NCBI GenBank assembly: GCA_022225965.2
Contig: JAKJXP020000016.1
Location: 496,001 to 560,000 of the forward strand
Length of the DNA: 64,000 bases
Direction of reading: 5' to 3'
Source: Diatrype stigma
Taxonomy: Eukaryota; Ascomycota; Sordariomycetes; Xylariales; Diatrypaceae
Shown: one piece after another, positions 1 to 12,030 of the stretch
How positions within the stretch are numbered: position 1 is the first letter of the stretch
How the letters are laid out: each line of letters starts with the position of its first letter
Translations under genes and position numbers: made by a program
The notes under the pieces: generated by a model
Databases searched by the model: none
What the model was told of the DNA's origin: nothing
What the model saw: the letters and a program-made list of their open reading frames with translations, nothing else

Positions 1-105
1 CGTTCGGAAAAAAACAAATTTCCATAATCGATAAAAATAACGAATTAATAATTTTAGCCCTTTTATTATTATATCGCCCGATTTTTTAAATAATTGCTTA
101 TAATA
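1..105 (+). mobile_element. Tad1-like LINE fragment, left of Helitron insertion
   Basis: The sequence matches by eye the end of ORF1 and start of ORF2 in the other LINE copies of this window, for example around 44040-44150. It stops at 105 and resumes, in register, at 10403. The LINE was therefore split by the element at 106-10402. The 5' part lies outside the window. It is heavily RIP-mutated with no open frame. Confidence 0.75.
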
Positions 106-286
106 AAATTTTTTTGACCGTTACGAAAAGAAAAAAAAGGTATGGCCCTACGCAAGCTTCGGGGACCTTTTTTTTTTTTCTCCGGATCAAAAAAATTTCC
201 CGCGCGGGGCGATTTCTTTGGGGTTACTGGGCCATTTTACTTGCTTATTTTTTGGATTGGCGTAAAATGTTAGAACTTAATCGAAA

Positions 287-376
287 GTTATTTTGTAAAA
301 GTGGTATAATACGGAAATCAAGTTCAGAAATTCAGGCTTAGGAAATACCTTAAACGTTTTCGCCTGCGATTAATCG
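287..376 (+). repeat. Inverted copy of the Helitron 5' end
   Basis: These 90 bases match the reverse complement of 10301-10391 with about 12 mismatches, nearly all transitions as expected from RIP. Related sequence starts the elements at 57400 and 59912. Beyond 376 the two arms differ. The left arm lies about 180 bp inside the element boundary, so this is not a simple terminal inverted repeat. Confidence 0.8.
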
Positions 377-1526
377 TTCCTACTGCTATAATTCTTTGCT
401 TAGGATTATATTAATTACTAATAGCCTAAGCCTTATAAATAACGCCTTTCGTTAATTTTTCTTTAAACCCAAGCGCAGTAATTCAATATAATTTACCGCA
501 TAAACATAGTTCGTATTTATAGCTCCTTTAATTATTTTATCGCTAAAAATCGCGAAAATACGAATTCCATTCTTTTTAGCCTACGGGAAATAAAAAATAT
601 AATTCGTTTGTCAAGTATTCGGTTAAAAGCCCGTGTTTTAAATAAAACGTATAATACTCGTATTTACGTAAAGCATCCAGCTTTTTATTGCCTATAAATA
701 GTCGTAATCGAAAGGCGAAATCCAGAAACGGCCAAAACCGCATTAATAATAACTATTAAAAAAAAAACTACTGAAAAAAGGGCTATTAAAAAAAGAACTA
801 ACGAAAGCGGCTTTAAAAAAGCATAAGGAATAAATAACGTAATTATTGCACCAAATTAGAACTAAATAAAGGCTGGCGCTTATAAGGGAAAATACGAATA
901 ACATCCGACGATAAATCGGAATTAACGGTAATAGGTTAATTAAATTAATTACTAACTGCTTAATTACGTTTATTCGACTTCTTATCCTTAAGGCCGATAT
1001 GTCCTTTAATTATTTTTTCCTAATTATTTAGTATATTCGACGACGTAATAACTTAACCGTAATTATTGCTATATCATTGCTTTACGTAAAAAAGATTCAT
1101 AAATAAAGCCTTAAAAAAATAAGCAATCCAAAAGCTATAAGTCCATTTATTATCTTATTACGGAAACTTGCTTATAAAAACGATAATAATAGGGCAAGAT
1201 TTATTTAAAACGGACCTTTCTTAAAAATCGCAATATACTTATTAAATTTTTTAATACGTATTATAAATTACTAGCAAATCGAAAACTAAAAGCATCTTTC
1301 GAAGTACCCAATGCAAAACGCTAATCCAATGCTTGAATAAACTTAAAAATATCTATTGCGGCACCTAAATAAACGTCGGCTTATTAATATTATATGTTAT
1401 CTTATTATTTTTTCCCATGGCGTATCCCGGATTAATCTTAAGTACGAATAGCAACTTAAACGAATTAACGCATTCGGTAATAAACAAAGCCATGCCTTTA
1501 ATTTCATTTTTAAATAGGCATTCGGA
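377..1526. other. AT-rich Helitron interior, no gene seen
   Basis: This is RIP-degraded sequence rich in TAA and TTA. I found no motif or frame that I could assign. Confidence 0.5.
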
Positions 1527-2498
1527 TTAAAACTTATAATTTAAAATAAGCCATAATTCGATAGCTCGAACTTTAAAAATTGCCGCATTTATATAACTAA
1601 GCACCTTAATATTACGAAAAAATCCATCGCTATTGCCTATAAAATAAAAGCTAATATTTAGGTCGTAATTAAAAATAAGGGTTTTATCGGCAAAAAAGAC
1701 GTAATAATTAATAATCTGGCGCCAAAAAATTTTATTGCCATAAATTATAACCAATAAGCTGCCAAATAGTCCTATATCGCAATGTTTATAAGCAACGAAA
1801 TGCGGCGACATAATTATAAATAGCGACGACTAAAACGAATAATATATAAGTTATTGCAATGGTATAAAATAAACTTTTCGAAAAAAAACGACTTAACAAT
1901 AAAGATATAATAAATAAGCAAATAAGTTAAGTTTAATTAAAAATTTGGCTTATAAATAAATTAATTAAGTCTAGCTAAAAATTTGGCTTATAAATATTAT
2001 ACAAGCAAGCTTTAATAATTGCAATTAATACCTTCCTTAATTATAGCAATATAATAAATATAATACATGCCTTAAATAAAATAATTACAAGTTACCTAAA
2101 TAAGCCAAACCTATTATAATACATAAGGTAAATTTTTTTACTTAATATTTTTAACTTTTAAGCTTTAACCTTTTATATAGCAACTTTATTTTATCCGCCA
2201 GCTTTAATTCGTTTTTAATACATTATTACTTAAATTAAATCTTTTATACGTAATAACCATTATAAATAACCGCAAACCACGACTTATTGTTAATATAATT
2301 AAGAACGAAAAAATACAGAAATTGATTCGTCGAACCTCGCATATTTCCATTTTTAGTAATAAAAGCCATTATCAAAAACCTAAGCCGCTTATTCGTAATA
2401 TTTCCATTCCTAATATCAAAAAAAACCCATTTCATCGTACGCTTAAAAAAAACCAAAAGCTTGCCCAAATTATTATCGACCATACTAGCATTAAACAA
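1527..2498 (-). pseudogene. Unrecognised RIP-degraded coding stretch in Helitron
   Basis: Two minus-strand frames stay open (1527-1811, 94 codons; 2244-2498, 84 codons) in sequence where random frames close quickly. The first contains MSPHFVAYKHCDIGLFGSLL and reads like former protein with aromatic and hydrophobic runs. I do not recognise a family. They could be cargo, a separate insertion, or a 3' extension of the Rep-helicase gene on the same strand. An open frame on the plus strand at 2322-2615 overlaps and is probably a shadow, but the strand is not certain. Confidence 0.3.
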
Positions 2499-2639
2499 AT
2501 TACCGATATTCTTAAAAAACCAATCGATATATCTTTTCCCATTATATCTTATCAGCTTTATCGCTTTTGCAAAAAATTTGCGGTATTAACTAAACTAAAT
2601 ATTACCTTTATTTAAATATGTACTTGTTATACGTATTTA

Positions 2640-4299
2640 TATAAATCGCATATTAATAATATATAAACATTGTTTTATTTAATTATTACGTTTTTAATAG
2701 GAATGGCTTAAAAACGATTTATTAAATAAGACATTACGGATACCAAATTTTGAAATATAATAATCGGGCCCCAATTATTCTCGACTTATACGACCGATAA
2801 AAAATCGCCGACACAAGCATACGAAATATACGTAACTATTAAAATCGATCTTTCCATAGGCAAAATTATGCATTCCTTATTAATCAACATAAATGCCAAA
2901 GCGGCCTTATATATTTAAACTTATAAATAGCCCAATATTACGCCGTATTAACAATATAAAGCCAACGTTTATTATATATGGCCGTTTTATGGCTGCTAAT
3001 CCATTTCCGGAATCAGTATTATAAAACATAAATACGGAAATTACAAAATGCTAAGAAAAACATGCACTTTTAAGAATAACATATTTACAAAGTTCCGAAC
3101 CAAAAAAAACGATAAGCCAAATATTTACGACGAAAACATTAACCCAATTACGGTTAAGCCATATACGATTTAAACTAAAAATAAACGGTTACAATTACAA
3201 AGCGGCAAAATATTTAATATATGTTCGCAAATAAAAAAGAAAACGCAAAATTAAGCTAAAAAAATATAAAAAATACGAGAAATTGCCGTAATAAAAAAAA
3301 AACTATTGCATTTATACTTAAAAGTTTTTTACGAAATAAAGCTAATGTTATAAAAACTACTGCTATTAAAATTATCGCTATTAAATTAATAAATAAAGAA
3401 TTACCGAAAATGAATTGCATATAAAAGCCGAATCAAAATATGCTTTAAGCGGATATTATAATTATTAAGTTTTATTTATATAAACGAATAATTATTTTCG
3501 TAATAAAAACGACCGCGGTTAAATAAAACATTAAATATTAAGCTTTATAATGCAAACATTTTAAAAACGGCTATATATAATAATTCAATAACAAACTTAC
3601 GATCCGAAATATTGCATATTACCTAATACAAAATAACGCTTTAAAACTTATGCATTATAATGGCATATGTAATAAGTAAGGAAAATTATTTTCGGTAATA
3701 AATAATACTTTTTACGACAAAGTTTTATCGAATCCGAAAAATAAGCACGATAACCTTACCTTAATTGTTACGCAATTCGCGGCTATCCGAATTAATAAAT
3801 GCCGGGCTAATATAATTATTAAAAGCTATTATAATAATTTCCGAAACATTATTTATAACGTTTAAACTTTAAGCCTAGGAAATGTCGTATACCGTATTTT
3901 AAGTTCCGTTTATAAAACCGATATGGCCCTATAGGTTACGTATTAACATAATCCAATATTTAATGCAAATAAAAAAGCTTTTAAAAAAGTTGCCAGCATT
4001 AAAAAAAACGGCTTTATTTATATCAAATCCTTTATATTTGGCATAAATCTAAATAATTAAATTTGCAAGTCGTATTATGTAATTATAGTTATATTAATTA
4101 ATACGAACCTTAATAAAATAAATGCGTATAGCATTATCGAAATTTATAATTTCGACAAAAAAAAGCTTTATAGCGCATTTAAACATTAATAGCTTCCAAA
4201 AAACGGCAGAAACCTTAAATTGTCGCAACTTTAATAAGGCTTTACGAAATCGGACTTATTCGAATCTTTATTGGCGCTAAATAATAATAAAAAATACCG
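2640..4299. other. AT-rich interval, possible helicase C-terminus
   Basis: No intact frame is present. The minus strand may carry the last helicase motifs of the Rep-helicase gene, but they are too degraded for me to assign. The plus strand is also open apart from TAA and TAG; because the downstream helicase is clearly on the minus strand, I treat that as a shadow. Confidence 0.35.
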
Positions 4300-7255
4300 A
4301 ACGCTTAAAGGCTTTATATAATCCGTATCCAATAATGTCGTAATATTTAATTAATTATTTAAAAGCATATAACGGCTTATTTATAACGGAAAGTAATTAA
4401 AAGAAATTTCCGATAAGCAATATATTTAAGCCGCCAAAATAACTGTTACGGCAATTAAAAAAAATCTTTTAAAGCCGCCGGTTAATCCAGCTTAGGTTTT
4501 ATAAGCCGAACATGCTTTTTTCGTCGATAATAAAAAAATAAACGCTACGAAAACGCCGTTATAAAGTATTTAACAAGCTAGCATTTTTTATTAAGAACTT
4601 ATATTTGCTATCGATAAATAAGCGAAATAAAAAATGTAATATTTAGCCGCTAATTTAATTGCTAATTACGCCAATTAAAATAATTCGAATTATAAACGAC
4701 TTACTTATTATAAATAATTGCTAAAAATGTAACGATATAATCTTAATAAAATAAAACTTTTTAATTCCATTACTGCTATTAATGTATAATAATAATTGCT
4801 TTAATTAATTACCGACAAAAAAGCTTTAATAATAACTAATTACTGTATTATATATAATTCGCTATTCGGAATTTAAGGTTTTAACCATATTTAATGGCAA
4901 ATTCTTAATATCGTAATTATCGGAATATTCTTTACGGCGCTCTTTTTAATAGCTACCGTTAACGAAATTCTTATAAACGTACCGATTAATATAAAAGGAT
5001 TAATCGTAATTAATATTAATATTACGGCGACTAAGCAATTTAACGTTTTCTTATTCGGGCAAAAAATTTGATATTATCCGAATAATGTATTATTAGTTTT
5101 TTAAAATAATGTTATTTGCATTATTTAAGTTAGGCTTAAACTTTTTATTATCGGATTAAACATTTTCTCGATTAATCGTGCCGTAATAATTATCCTTATA
5201 AATATAATGTTATATAATATATATATATATTGCAATATAATTATCGAATTTAATTTCGTTATTAATTAATAATTCGTTAATATAACGATAAAAATGGTTT
5301 AATAATAACTTTATTCGACAAAAATTAAAAAATTGCTAATAAATTCGAATAGGCTTATAGTAAGGAAAATAATTTAATACTTTAAGTTGCGCATTAATAA
5401 TATGCCATTTCTTAAAGTCCTAACTTTTAAAATCCCAACGCTTAACGAATTCGAAATACGAAACGTATTTCATATATGCACCTCTTTGATTATACTTTTT
5501 CTAAGTTATAGCGCTCTTTTTAATTTCGTCGCTTTCGCTATTAAAGTCCAGAATTCGAATATGCTTTTTAAAAAGGCGACAATCGACGTTATATATCATA
5601 TAATTATCTTTTTATAAAGGGAGCTGTAATAAATAATAACAAACCTTTTAAATAAAATAATTCCTTTTTTTAATAAGCTTATTTATAAATTTAAAAACAA
5701 ACGAAAACATGAAATTATTATTAATTATATGCGATAAAATAAACTAAATAATTTAAGCATATATAATAAATTATTATTCGGATTTGCCGCAATATTTGGC
5801 TACATAATTAATAATAGCCGTATCGCTAATATACGGAAAAATATCCGTATTAATTAATTACGACATAATTATTAATAAATTAAATTAATTAAAATAAATA
5901 TTATTACGTACGGCATTAAATAATTACCAAAACTTATTTCCCATTTTAATAACGCAAGATTCGTTTCGCATAAAGCGTAAAAAATTAAAACGGCAAACGG
6001 AATTTAATAACTTCTCGCCTTTTTTCCGAACTTTATTAGTCGCCTTTTTAATAATCCGGAAACAATACGTAATAAAATACTTATAACGCTAGTAACGGTT
6101 TACGATATTATTTAACCATTATTATATAAGTTCCGTATAAAAAGGATTAATGCATAACGAATTGCCATCCGCATTGCCGCAGCCAATTTTTTAGGATTTA
6201 GGATTTATAGTAATAATATAATAACTTTAAACCTTAACGTATATATCCCGATTTTTTTATATGTTTATATCCGGAAAGGGATTACTTTTAAACCAATATA
6301 ATCCATAAACGTAATCGCTGCTACGATTTTGCCATTCGAAGCGATACTAAAAGTCGCCGAGATTAAATTTTTCCGTTAATACGATTTTTCGAAATAAAGT
6401 AATCCGAAAAAAGAAATGCTACGCAGCAATATGAAAATTCTTACGTAATAAGCGCCGAAATAAACTTATTCGTTTATATTCGTTTAACTGTTTTTATCGG
6501 TTAAACTTAAGCATATAACGATATAAGCTTTATTAATAAAGATTTGCCGGATTTAAAATAATAAACGCAAACGGCAGCTTTAAGTAATAAAAAAAGGCTT
6601 TTAATTTTCGCCGATGCTTATATCAAAAGGAACGAATGCCTTTAATAATACCTATAAACCGGGTAATGCGGTTAAAAATAATTTATGCCTTAGGTTTATT
6701 CGGATCTTTAAAAGCCTTTTATAATTAACGCTTAAAAATGGGCGAATTAAATTCCTTATTCGTAAAATAACGGTTATAATTACGGGCTTATTTATGTATT
6801 AAAATATTTAATGCAATATATCGAAAAATATGATGCTTAATAAAACGACCATCCTTTTAGCGCATAGCATAATTAAAATAATCTTAATATTCAATAGTAC
6901 GCTACCGAGGCTTAATAAAATCGGCCTTACCATAAAGGTAAAATATAAGATACGTAAGAAAAAATAAAGCGCAAAATTAATTAAACTTATTAAAAGGGGT
7001 TTGCCGCATAAATAGCATTAAAAAATAATAAATAGCGTTTAATTAAATTGCTTGCAACGGTATATTCGGTTCCGGAAACGACGAATCATTTTTATTGTTT
7101 TCTTTTAAGCGGTTTAATTCAAATGCTTTAATAAATAAATTAAAAACCGCCGCTTTATCGCATATATCGACATCTTTTGGAATAGCTTTATTTACGGGAC
7201 CCGCGTCCGGATTTACCGTTATATATATTTTATTCGTTTCGTAAATATTAAGCAA
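4300..7255 (-). pseudogene. Helitron Rep-helicase (HUH nuclease plus Pif1-like helicase), RIP-killed
   Basis: In autonomous Helitrons this protein nicks one strand, unwinds it and drives rolling-circle transposition. Read on the minus strand with TAA and TAG taken as former Gln or Trp, the order is right. Near 6930-6780 there is a Helitron N-domain stretch ending in KDGRFIKHHIFRYIALN. At 6750-6560 there is FIGIIKGIRSFWYKHRRK, then FYYLKLPFAFIILNPANL. The HUH site follows at about 6302-6319. The linker motif FCRIKLLLNHFYR lies near 5320. Walker A is near 4750-4790, Walker B (FFIIDEKS) near 4520, and GGLNILLIGNFFQL near 4400. Both HUH histidines read as tyrosine (DYVYG, CAT to TAT and CAC to TAC) and the Walker A GGTGK reads NGIKK. 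Both changes are RIP-type transitions. Nonsense codons occur throughout. The gene may continue below 4300, and the true start is unknown. Confidence 0.8.
6302..6319 (-). other. Degraded HUH (His-hydrophobic-His) site of Helitron Rep
   Basis: On the minus strand these bases read DYVYG inside FEWQNRSSDYVYGLYWFKSN. The Helitron family has HxH here, with H from CAT or CAC. Both histidines have become tyrosine through C-to-T changes, so the nuclease could not bind its metal. The motif is visible; the ancestral state is inferred from the family. Confidence 0.7.
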
Positions 7256-8745
7256 GTCGTAAATATCGCCATTTTTAAGTAATTAAAATAAGTTATAATG
7301 ATTTAATATAAAGTTTATATAATCCGGATAATTTGCAAAAAAAAAGTTCAGCCATATATATATAACTTAACGACGAATACGAAATCGCCGGCGAAATTAA
7401 CGTCTTATTTTTAAAACATTATCGATATTTTTAGGACAAAGAAAAATTATGTCGAAATACTTTAAAAATAAAGGCAATTCGTTATATACCTTATTAATAT
7501 CGCGCAAAAAATGCATAATATATTCCGTATATTTATATTGCTAACTACGAACTTATAAAAAATTAATTAATTAGCCAAATTATATAATAATAAAACGAAC
7601 AATAAAAACATTAATTGTAATATAAACTTTTATAATAAATAACTCTTCGATTGCTTTAAACGAAATAAACCAAAAAAAAACGTTGCCAAAATTCAGATTA
7701 TTGCCAACAAAAAAATAAAAAGATTCGTTTGTTAATTTCTTATTATTTTTTATTTAATAAGTAATGCAAATACTTATATTTAATAATTTAATGTCGAATT
7801 ATTTATATTAATAATGCGGGCAAAAATATATTTATTCCGCTTTTAAAGCCTTATTAAATCGCTTTTTAATAATTACGTCTTTAAGAAATAACGTAAGTTC
7901 CTAGTCGTTGCCTTTATATTATACCGGTTTCTCGTCGAAATTACGATGTTTTAAAAGTCGAATTTATTACCGCTATTTACGTTTAACTATCCGAAAAAAC
8001 GCATAATTATATATTCGGAATCGTCCTTGTCCCTGCGTTCGAATTTGCTTAAAAAATAAAGAAAACAAAAAATCGAAAAAGGCTTATAAATTACGATTAA
8101 GGCTAGCATGTTGCAATTAAAAAAATTATAACGTTGGTTTTAATATTAACGTCGATATACGTTTAGGCGTTACGTAATAACCAATCGAAATAAAGGCACG
8201 AGTAATTCGAATAGTTCAATTAAGCGAACGATTATGCGGCTTATTACGCGGCTTATTACGCAATTAAAGAATAAATGGTACCATAATTGGATTAAAAAAT
8301 AATAAAAACGATAAAGAAATAAGCTAAATATATTAACGTAACCGTATTTTTAGTAATATTAAATTAAAAAATTATCTTATTAATAAATTTAAAAAGTTTA
8401 AAATAATAAAAAATAAAAAAGGCAAATAATAATTAAAAATAAAATAAAGTTAAACTTAAAAAGGAATTTATAATGTCGATTCGTTTTTTAAACTTAATTA
8501 AAACGTATCGTTATTAAAATTTAATTTAGTCCGTAAATTAAATAATATCGGGATTTGTAACGGCTTTTTTTAATAACGTCGCCGTAACCGGTAATTTCGT
8601 TAAATAATATATTGTTCAAAATAAGCGGCAGCTATACGAAATAAGTTATTTTAAACCTATTTATTACGATAATATATATTATTAAGCATTTCGTAAATTA
8701 GATTTGTGCGACGTTAATTGGATTTAAATAAATGGCATAACTGAA
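7256..8745. other. AT-rich Helitron interior, no gene seen
   Basis: This is RIP-degraded sequence upstream of the Rep frame on the minus strand. Part of it may be the N-terminus of the Rep gene, but I see no motif. Confidence 0.4.
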
Positions 8746-9250
8746 TTGCTAAAAGGTAAAAAGTCGAATAAAAATGGGCCAAAGGCTGAAATTAAAAAGC
8801 TGGCTACTAAAAATCTAAAGATTAATAAGCCAGTTACTGAAAAGCCAAAAATTAATAAGCCAGAAACTAATAAGCCACCTGTTAAAGAATTACCTATTAA
8901 GAAGCTACCTATTAAAGAGCCAGCTATTAAGGAACCAATTAAAAAGAAACTAGCTGGAAAAAAGCCGGCTATTAAAAAGCCAAAGATTAAGGAGCCAATT
9001 GGAAAAGAACTAATTAAAAAGAAGCCGGCTAAATAAGAGCTGGCTAAAAAGGAACTGGTTAAAAAGAAGCTGGCTAAAAAGGAACTGGCTAGAAAGGAAC
9101 TGGCTAAAAAAGAATTGATTGGAAAGGAACTGATTAAAAAAAAGCTGGCTAAAAAAAGCTGGCTAAAAAAAAACTGATTAAAAAAGAACTGATTAAAAAG
9201 GAACTAGCTGGAAAAAACCAAACTAGAAAGAACCAGAAAATTAAAAAACC
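8746..9250 (+). repeat. Degenerate Lys/Pro-coding tandem repeat
   Basis: Short purine-rich units of about 15 to 24 bases (such as AAGGAACTGGCTAAAAAGGA) repeat irregularly. The plus strand is open at 8746-9036 (96 codons) and encodes a run of KKP, KEP and IKKL units. Such low-complexity frames open easily in repeats, so I do not claim a protein. The stretch keeps TG and CA dinucleotides better than its surroundings. It lies in the 5' part of the Helitron, upstream of the Rep gene. Confidence 0.7.
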
Positions 9251-9635
9251 GCATATCCAAAGGTAATACGAAAGAAATTATTTATTGCGATATAAAAATA
9301 AAATGCTTATATAATAAAACAAAATTAATATTAATTCGAAATAAAAACATAAGCATATATACGTTTTGTAAAATGTAATTGCAACAAAAAAGGCATTTCT
9401 AAATAGAAATATGCGAATATCGCTTATAAATAAATTAATTTAATAGCTAAAACTGTTAATAAATATAGCAAACCTTAAAATTCGTAAAATGATTTATATT
9501 AATGAAACTCGAAAAGATTACATATAAGCCGCGAATAAGTTTCGAAAAACCTATAATGCGCTGTATTATAACGAAAAGACTGCGTATAAAACTTAAAAAA
9601 ATTATGCATAAGTCGCGCATAAAACTCGAAAAGGC

Positions 9636-10014
9636 CGTAACGCATTACGGATAAGTTACGTATAAAATTCGAAAGGGCCGTAATGTATTACGGATAAATT
9701 GCAAATAAAAATGAAAAAATCGTAATACATTGCGGATAAATTACGAATAAAAATAAAAAGGTCGTAATATATTACGAATGGATTGCAGATAAAAATGAAA
9801 AGATCGTAATGCATTACGGATGAATTATAGGTAAAAATAAAAAGGTCGTAATGCATTGCGGATGGATTACGGATAAAAATGAAAAGGTCGTAATGCATTA
9901 CGAATGGATTGCGGATAAAAATGAAGAAATCGTGGTATATTGCGGATGGATTGCAAATGGAAATGAAAAAATCGTAATATACCGCGAATGAATTATAAAG
10001 AAAAATGAAAAGAT
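9636..10014. repeat. Minisatellite, about nine 42-bp units
   Basis: Units begin at about 9636, 9679, 9721, 9763, 9805, 9847, 9889, 9931 and 9973. Each resembles CGTAATGCATTACGGATGGA plus about 22 further bases. Because 42 is a multiple of three, the minus strand is open at 9656-9898 as a 14-residue repeat (MHYDLFIFIRNPSA). That frame is more likely a by-product than a gene. Units differ mainly by transitions. Confidence 0.9.
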
Positions 10015-10300
10015 TTTTAAAGAAAGCTGGAATGGTTTAATGGTATAATAAAATATGCGGACAAATTAAGGCAAATTACGAAAAGGTTATAAACAAATTA
10101 AAACAAATCGAAACAAATTACGGATAAGCTAAAATAAACTTAAATGAAATCCGGAAATGTAATAATGCTATTGGCCGTACGTATAAAATAAATGGATTTT
10201 GTTATTATTTATATATAATACTTATAAGGGGTAAAAATTAATTAGCTGGCAAAACGGAGCTAGCTGGCTTAATTAATCGCCAGAGCGAACGCAACGGGTC

Positions 10301-10391
10301 CGACTAATCGCAGGCGAAAACGTTCGAGGTATTTTCTAAGCCTGAATTTCTGGACATAATTTCCGTGTCATACCATCTTTACAGAATAACC
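10301..10391 (-). repeat. Helitron 5' terminal region, partner of 287-376
   Basis: This is the 5' end of the Helitron on the minus strand, just inside the A|TC junction at 10402/10403. Its inverted copy is at 287-376, and related 5' ends sit at 57400 and 59912. Confidence 0.8.
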
Positions 10392-10402
10392 TCCGGTTAG
10401 GA

Positions 10403-11125
10403 TAAATTAATATCCGTAAAAATAAAAATTAAAGCATTATATACGATATAACGCTTAAAACGGCGGACGATATAAAAATAAACGTTATATTAATATAAAA
10501 GCCGTAAATTATAATATTTTACGGCAAATAATAAACCAAAACCTATTTATAATACGACATATTTTTTCCGATAAAAAATTAAATACAATATTTCAAAATC
10601 CTTACGTACGTTTGGAAAAACCTTAATTTTAATATTACGCAATTACGGTTTTTCGTTATTAAAAACGCCGTCGTAATATAAATTAACGACGTTATTATCG
10701 AAAACGTTTATTTAAACGGCGACGCGTTTTATGCGTTATTTACGAAATTAAAACAATAAATACTTAACTTTAAAAAATAATTACAAAGGATTTTAATTCC
10801 TTATTAAACTTAATAATTAATATAACGCAAACGTTATAACGAATCGAAATAAAAAGTAACGAATTAATTCGAAAACTAAAACTTATAGGTTTTTAATAAA
10901 AACGAACCTATATATTACTTAAATAATACCATTAATTTTATAGCTTTTAATATATTTAAAAGCTGAATAAATATTAATAATAAAATATATATTAATTCCG
11001 ATTATTATATATTAATCGATAAAATATTAATAAACAAATCCGATAAATTTTTTAAATTTAAACTTATTTTCCTATTAAATGCAATATTAAAGTTTTTTTA
11101 ATTTATTTATATATATTAAATAATC
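10403..11125 (+). mobile_element. Tad1-like LINE fragment, endonuclease region
   Basis: This continues the LINE of 1-105 on the right side of the Helitron. It aligns with 17670-18390 of LINE-B. The endonuclease motif GDFNA is mutated to KDFNS near 10790. The LINE stops at about 11125, just after TTATTTATATATATTAAATA, where unrelated sequence X begins; its 3' part is missing. Confidence 0.75.
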
Positions 11126-12030
11126 GCTTATAATAAAACAAAACTTCGAAATCGCGATTTTATCCGTAACTTTACGAATCATTTAAAATCGAAATTTAAT
11201 ATTTGGAAATTATTTCTCGGATCGAAATTATTTAAACATTATATCGGGAACGAATATAAATCGATATGCGTAACTTAATAACGGCGAATCGAATTTGGTA
11301 TCGTTTCGGTACGCGTCGAATTAACTACGAGGCCCGGTTATATCGGGCTTTAATCGATAAGAAAAGAAAGAATTCCTTTAAACGCAAATAATCCAAAAAT
11401 AACCGATTTTTTATTATAAGAACAAATAATACTTAAAACGTAAAGAAATTAATTCGACTTTTGCTGCAAATCTTTTAAGATATAGCTTTAGGCATTTCCG
11501 TTTTATCGCCGATCGATTTCTTTTAAAAACTTAATCGAATTAAAGCCGCCATCGAAAAATTAACGAAAATTAATTTTTTAAAACCAACTTCTTTTTTTTA
11601 ACGTATTTAGTAGCAATTGCTATAAGCTTTTCGAAAACCCGATAATTCTTTAATTACGATTTTATTACGATCGTTAAACCGATTATAAAAACAGCAAATA
11701 CGAAAATATTTCGAATCGTTATTAAAGAATTAAATATAATATATAAAACTAATGCCATAAAAGCGGTTACGAAATTATTCGATAGCAACTAAAAAATCGT
11801 TTTTTTGTAATTTAAATTTTAAAAAAGATTATTTCGAAAAAAAATTAAACCAACGCCGCTTTCGGTTCGGCCGCTTATATTTATAAAATTCGTTATATCG
11901 TAATAGCTATAAGATTTTTTATAACCCTATTAAAAGAAATAATTCCAAAAGCATTTAAAAATGACATTAATACAAAAAATAACGTCCGAATTACGAAAAT
12001 AATTTATTTTAAAAAGGCAAATATTACATA
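11126..12030 (+). pseudogene. Unidentified RIP-degraded coding sequence X, part 1
   Basis: One plus-strand frame is interrupted almost only by TAA and TAG (former Gln or Trp codons). It includes ANRIWYRFGTRRINYEARLY and a long basic and hydrophobic stretch after it. Apparent continuations lie at 14519-15166 and 21716-22171, because a family C element and LINE-B landed inside it. I cannot name the family; it could be a transposon protein or a duplicated host gene. The left junction with LINE sequence at 11125 shows no clear target duplication. Confidence 0.5.
12014..12030. repeat. Target-site duplication of family C copy 1, left
   Basis: AAGGCAAATATTACATA here and AAGGCAAATATTATATA at 14502-14518 flank the element, 17 bp with one transition. 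Long duplications of this kind point to target-primed reverse transcription. Confidence 0.85.

Larger units (their letters stand above)
106..10402 (-). mobile_element. Helitron-like element, RIP-degraded, about 10.3 kb
   Basis: This large insertion splits a LINE exactly between A and T. Read on the minus strand, it begins with TC (TCCTAACCGGAGG) directly after a host A, as Helitrons do, and it encodes a HUH Rep plus a Pif1-like helicase on that strand. The 3' end at 106 does not show a clear CTRR, which may be due to RIP or a misplaced boundary. Two shorter elements at 57400 and 59912 share the same 5' end. The odd feature is a 90-bp inverted copy of the 5' end near the other terminus (287-376). 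The Helitron class rests on the encoded domains and the A|TC junction; the 3' boundary is uncertain. Confidence 0.7.

Noticed and set aside
2700..4680. A long plus-strand frame broken only by TAA/TAG
   Set aside because: It is antisense to the clearly recognisable Helitron helicase over part of its length; sequence of this composition often leaves both strands open.
9636..10014. CRISPR array
   Set aside because: The units are direct tandem repeats without spacers, and the sequence is fungal.
106..10402. A 10-kb TIR DNA transposon bounded by 90-bp inverted repeats
   Set aside because: The left arm lies 180 bp inside the boundary, the encoded proteins are Helitron-type, and no DDE transposase was seen.
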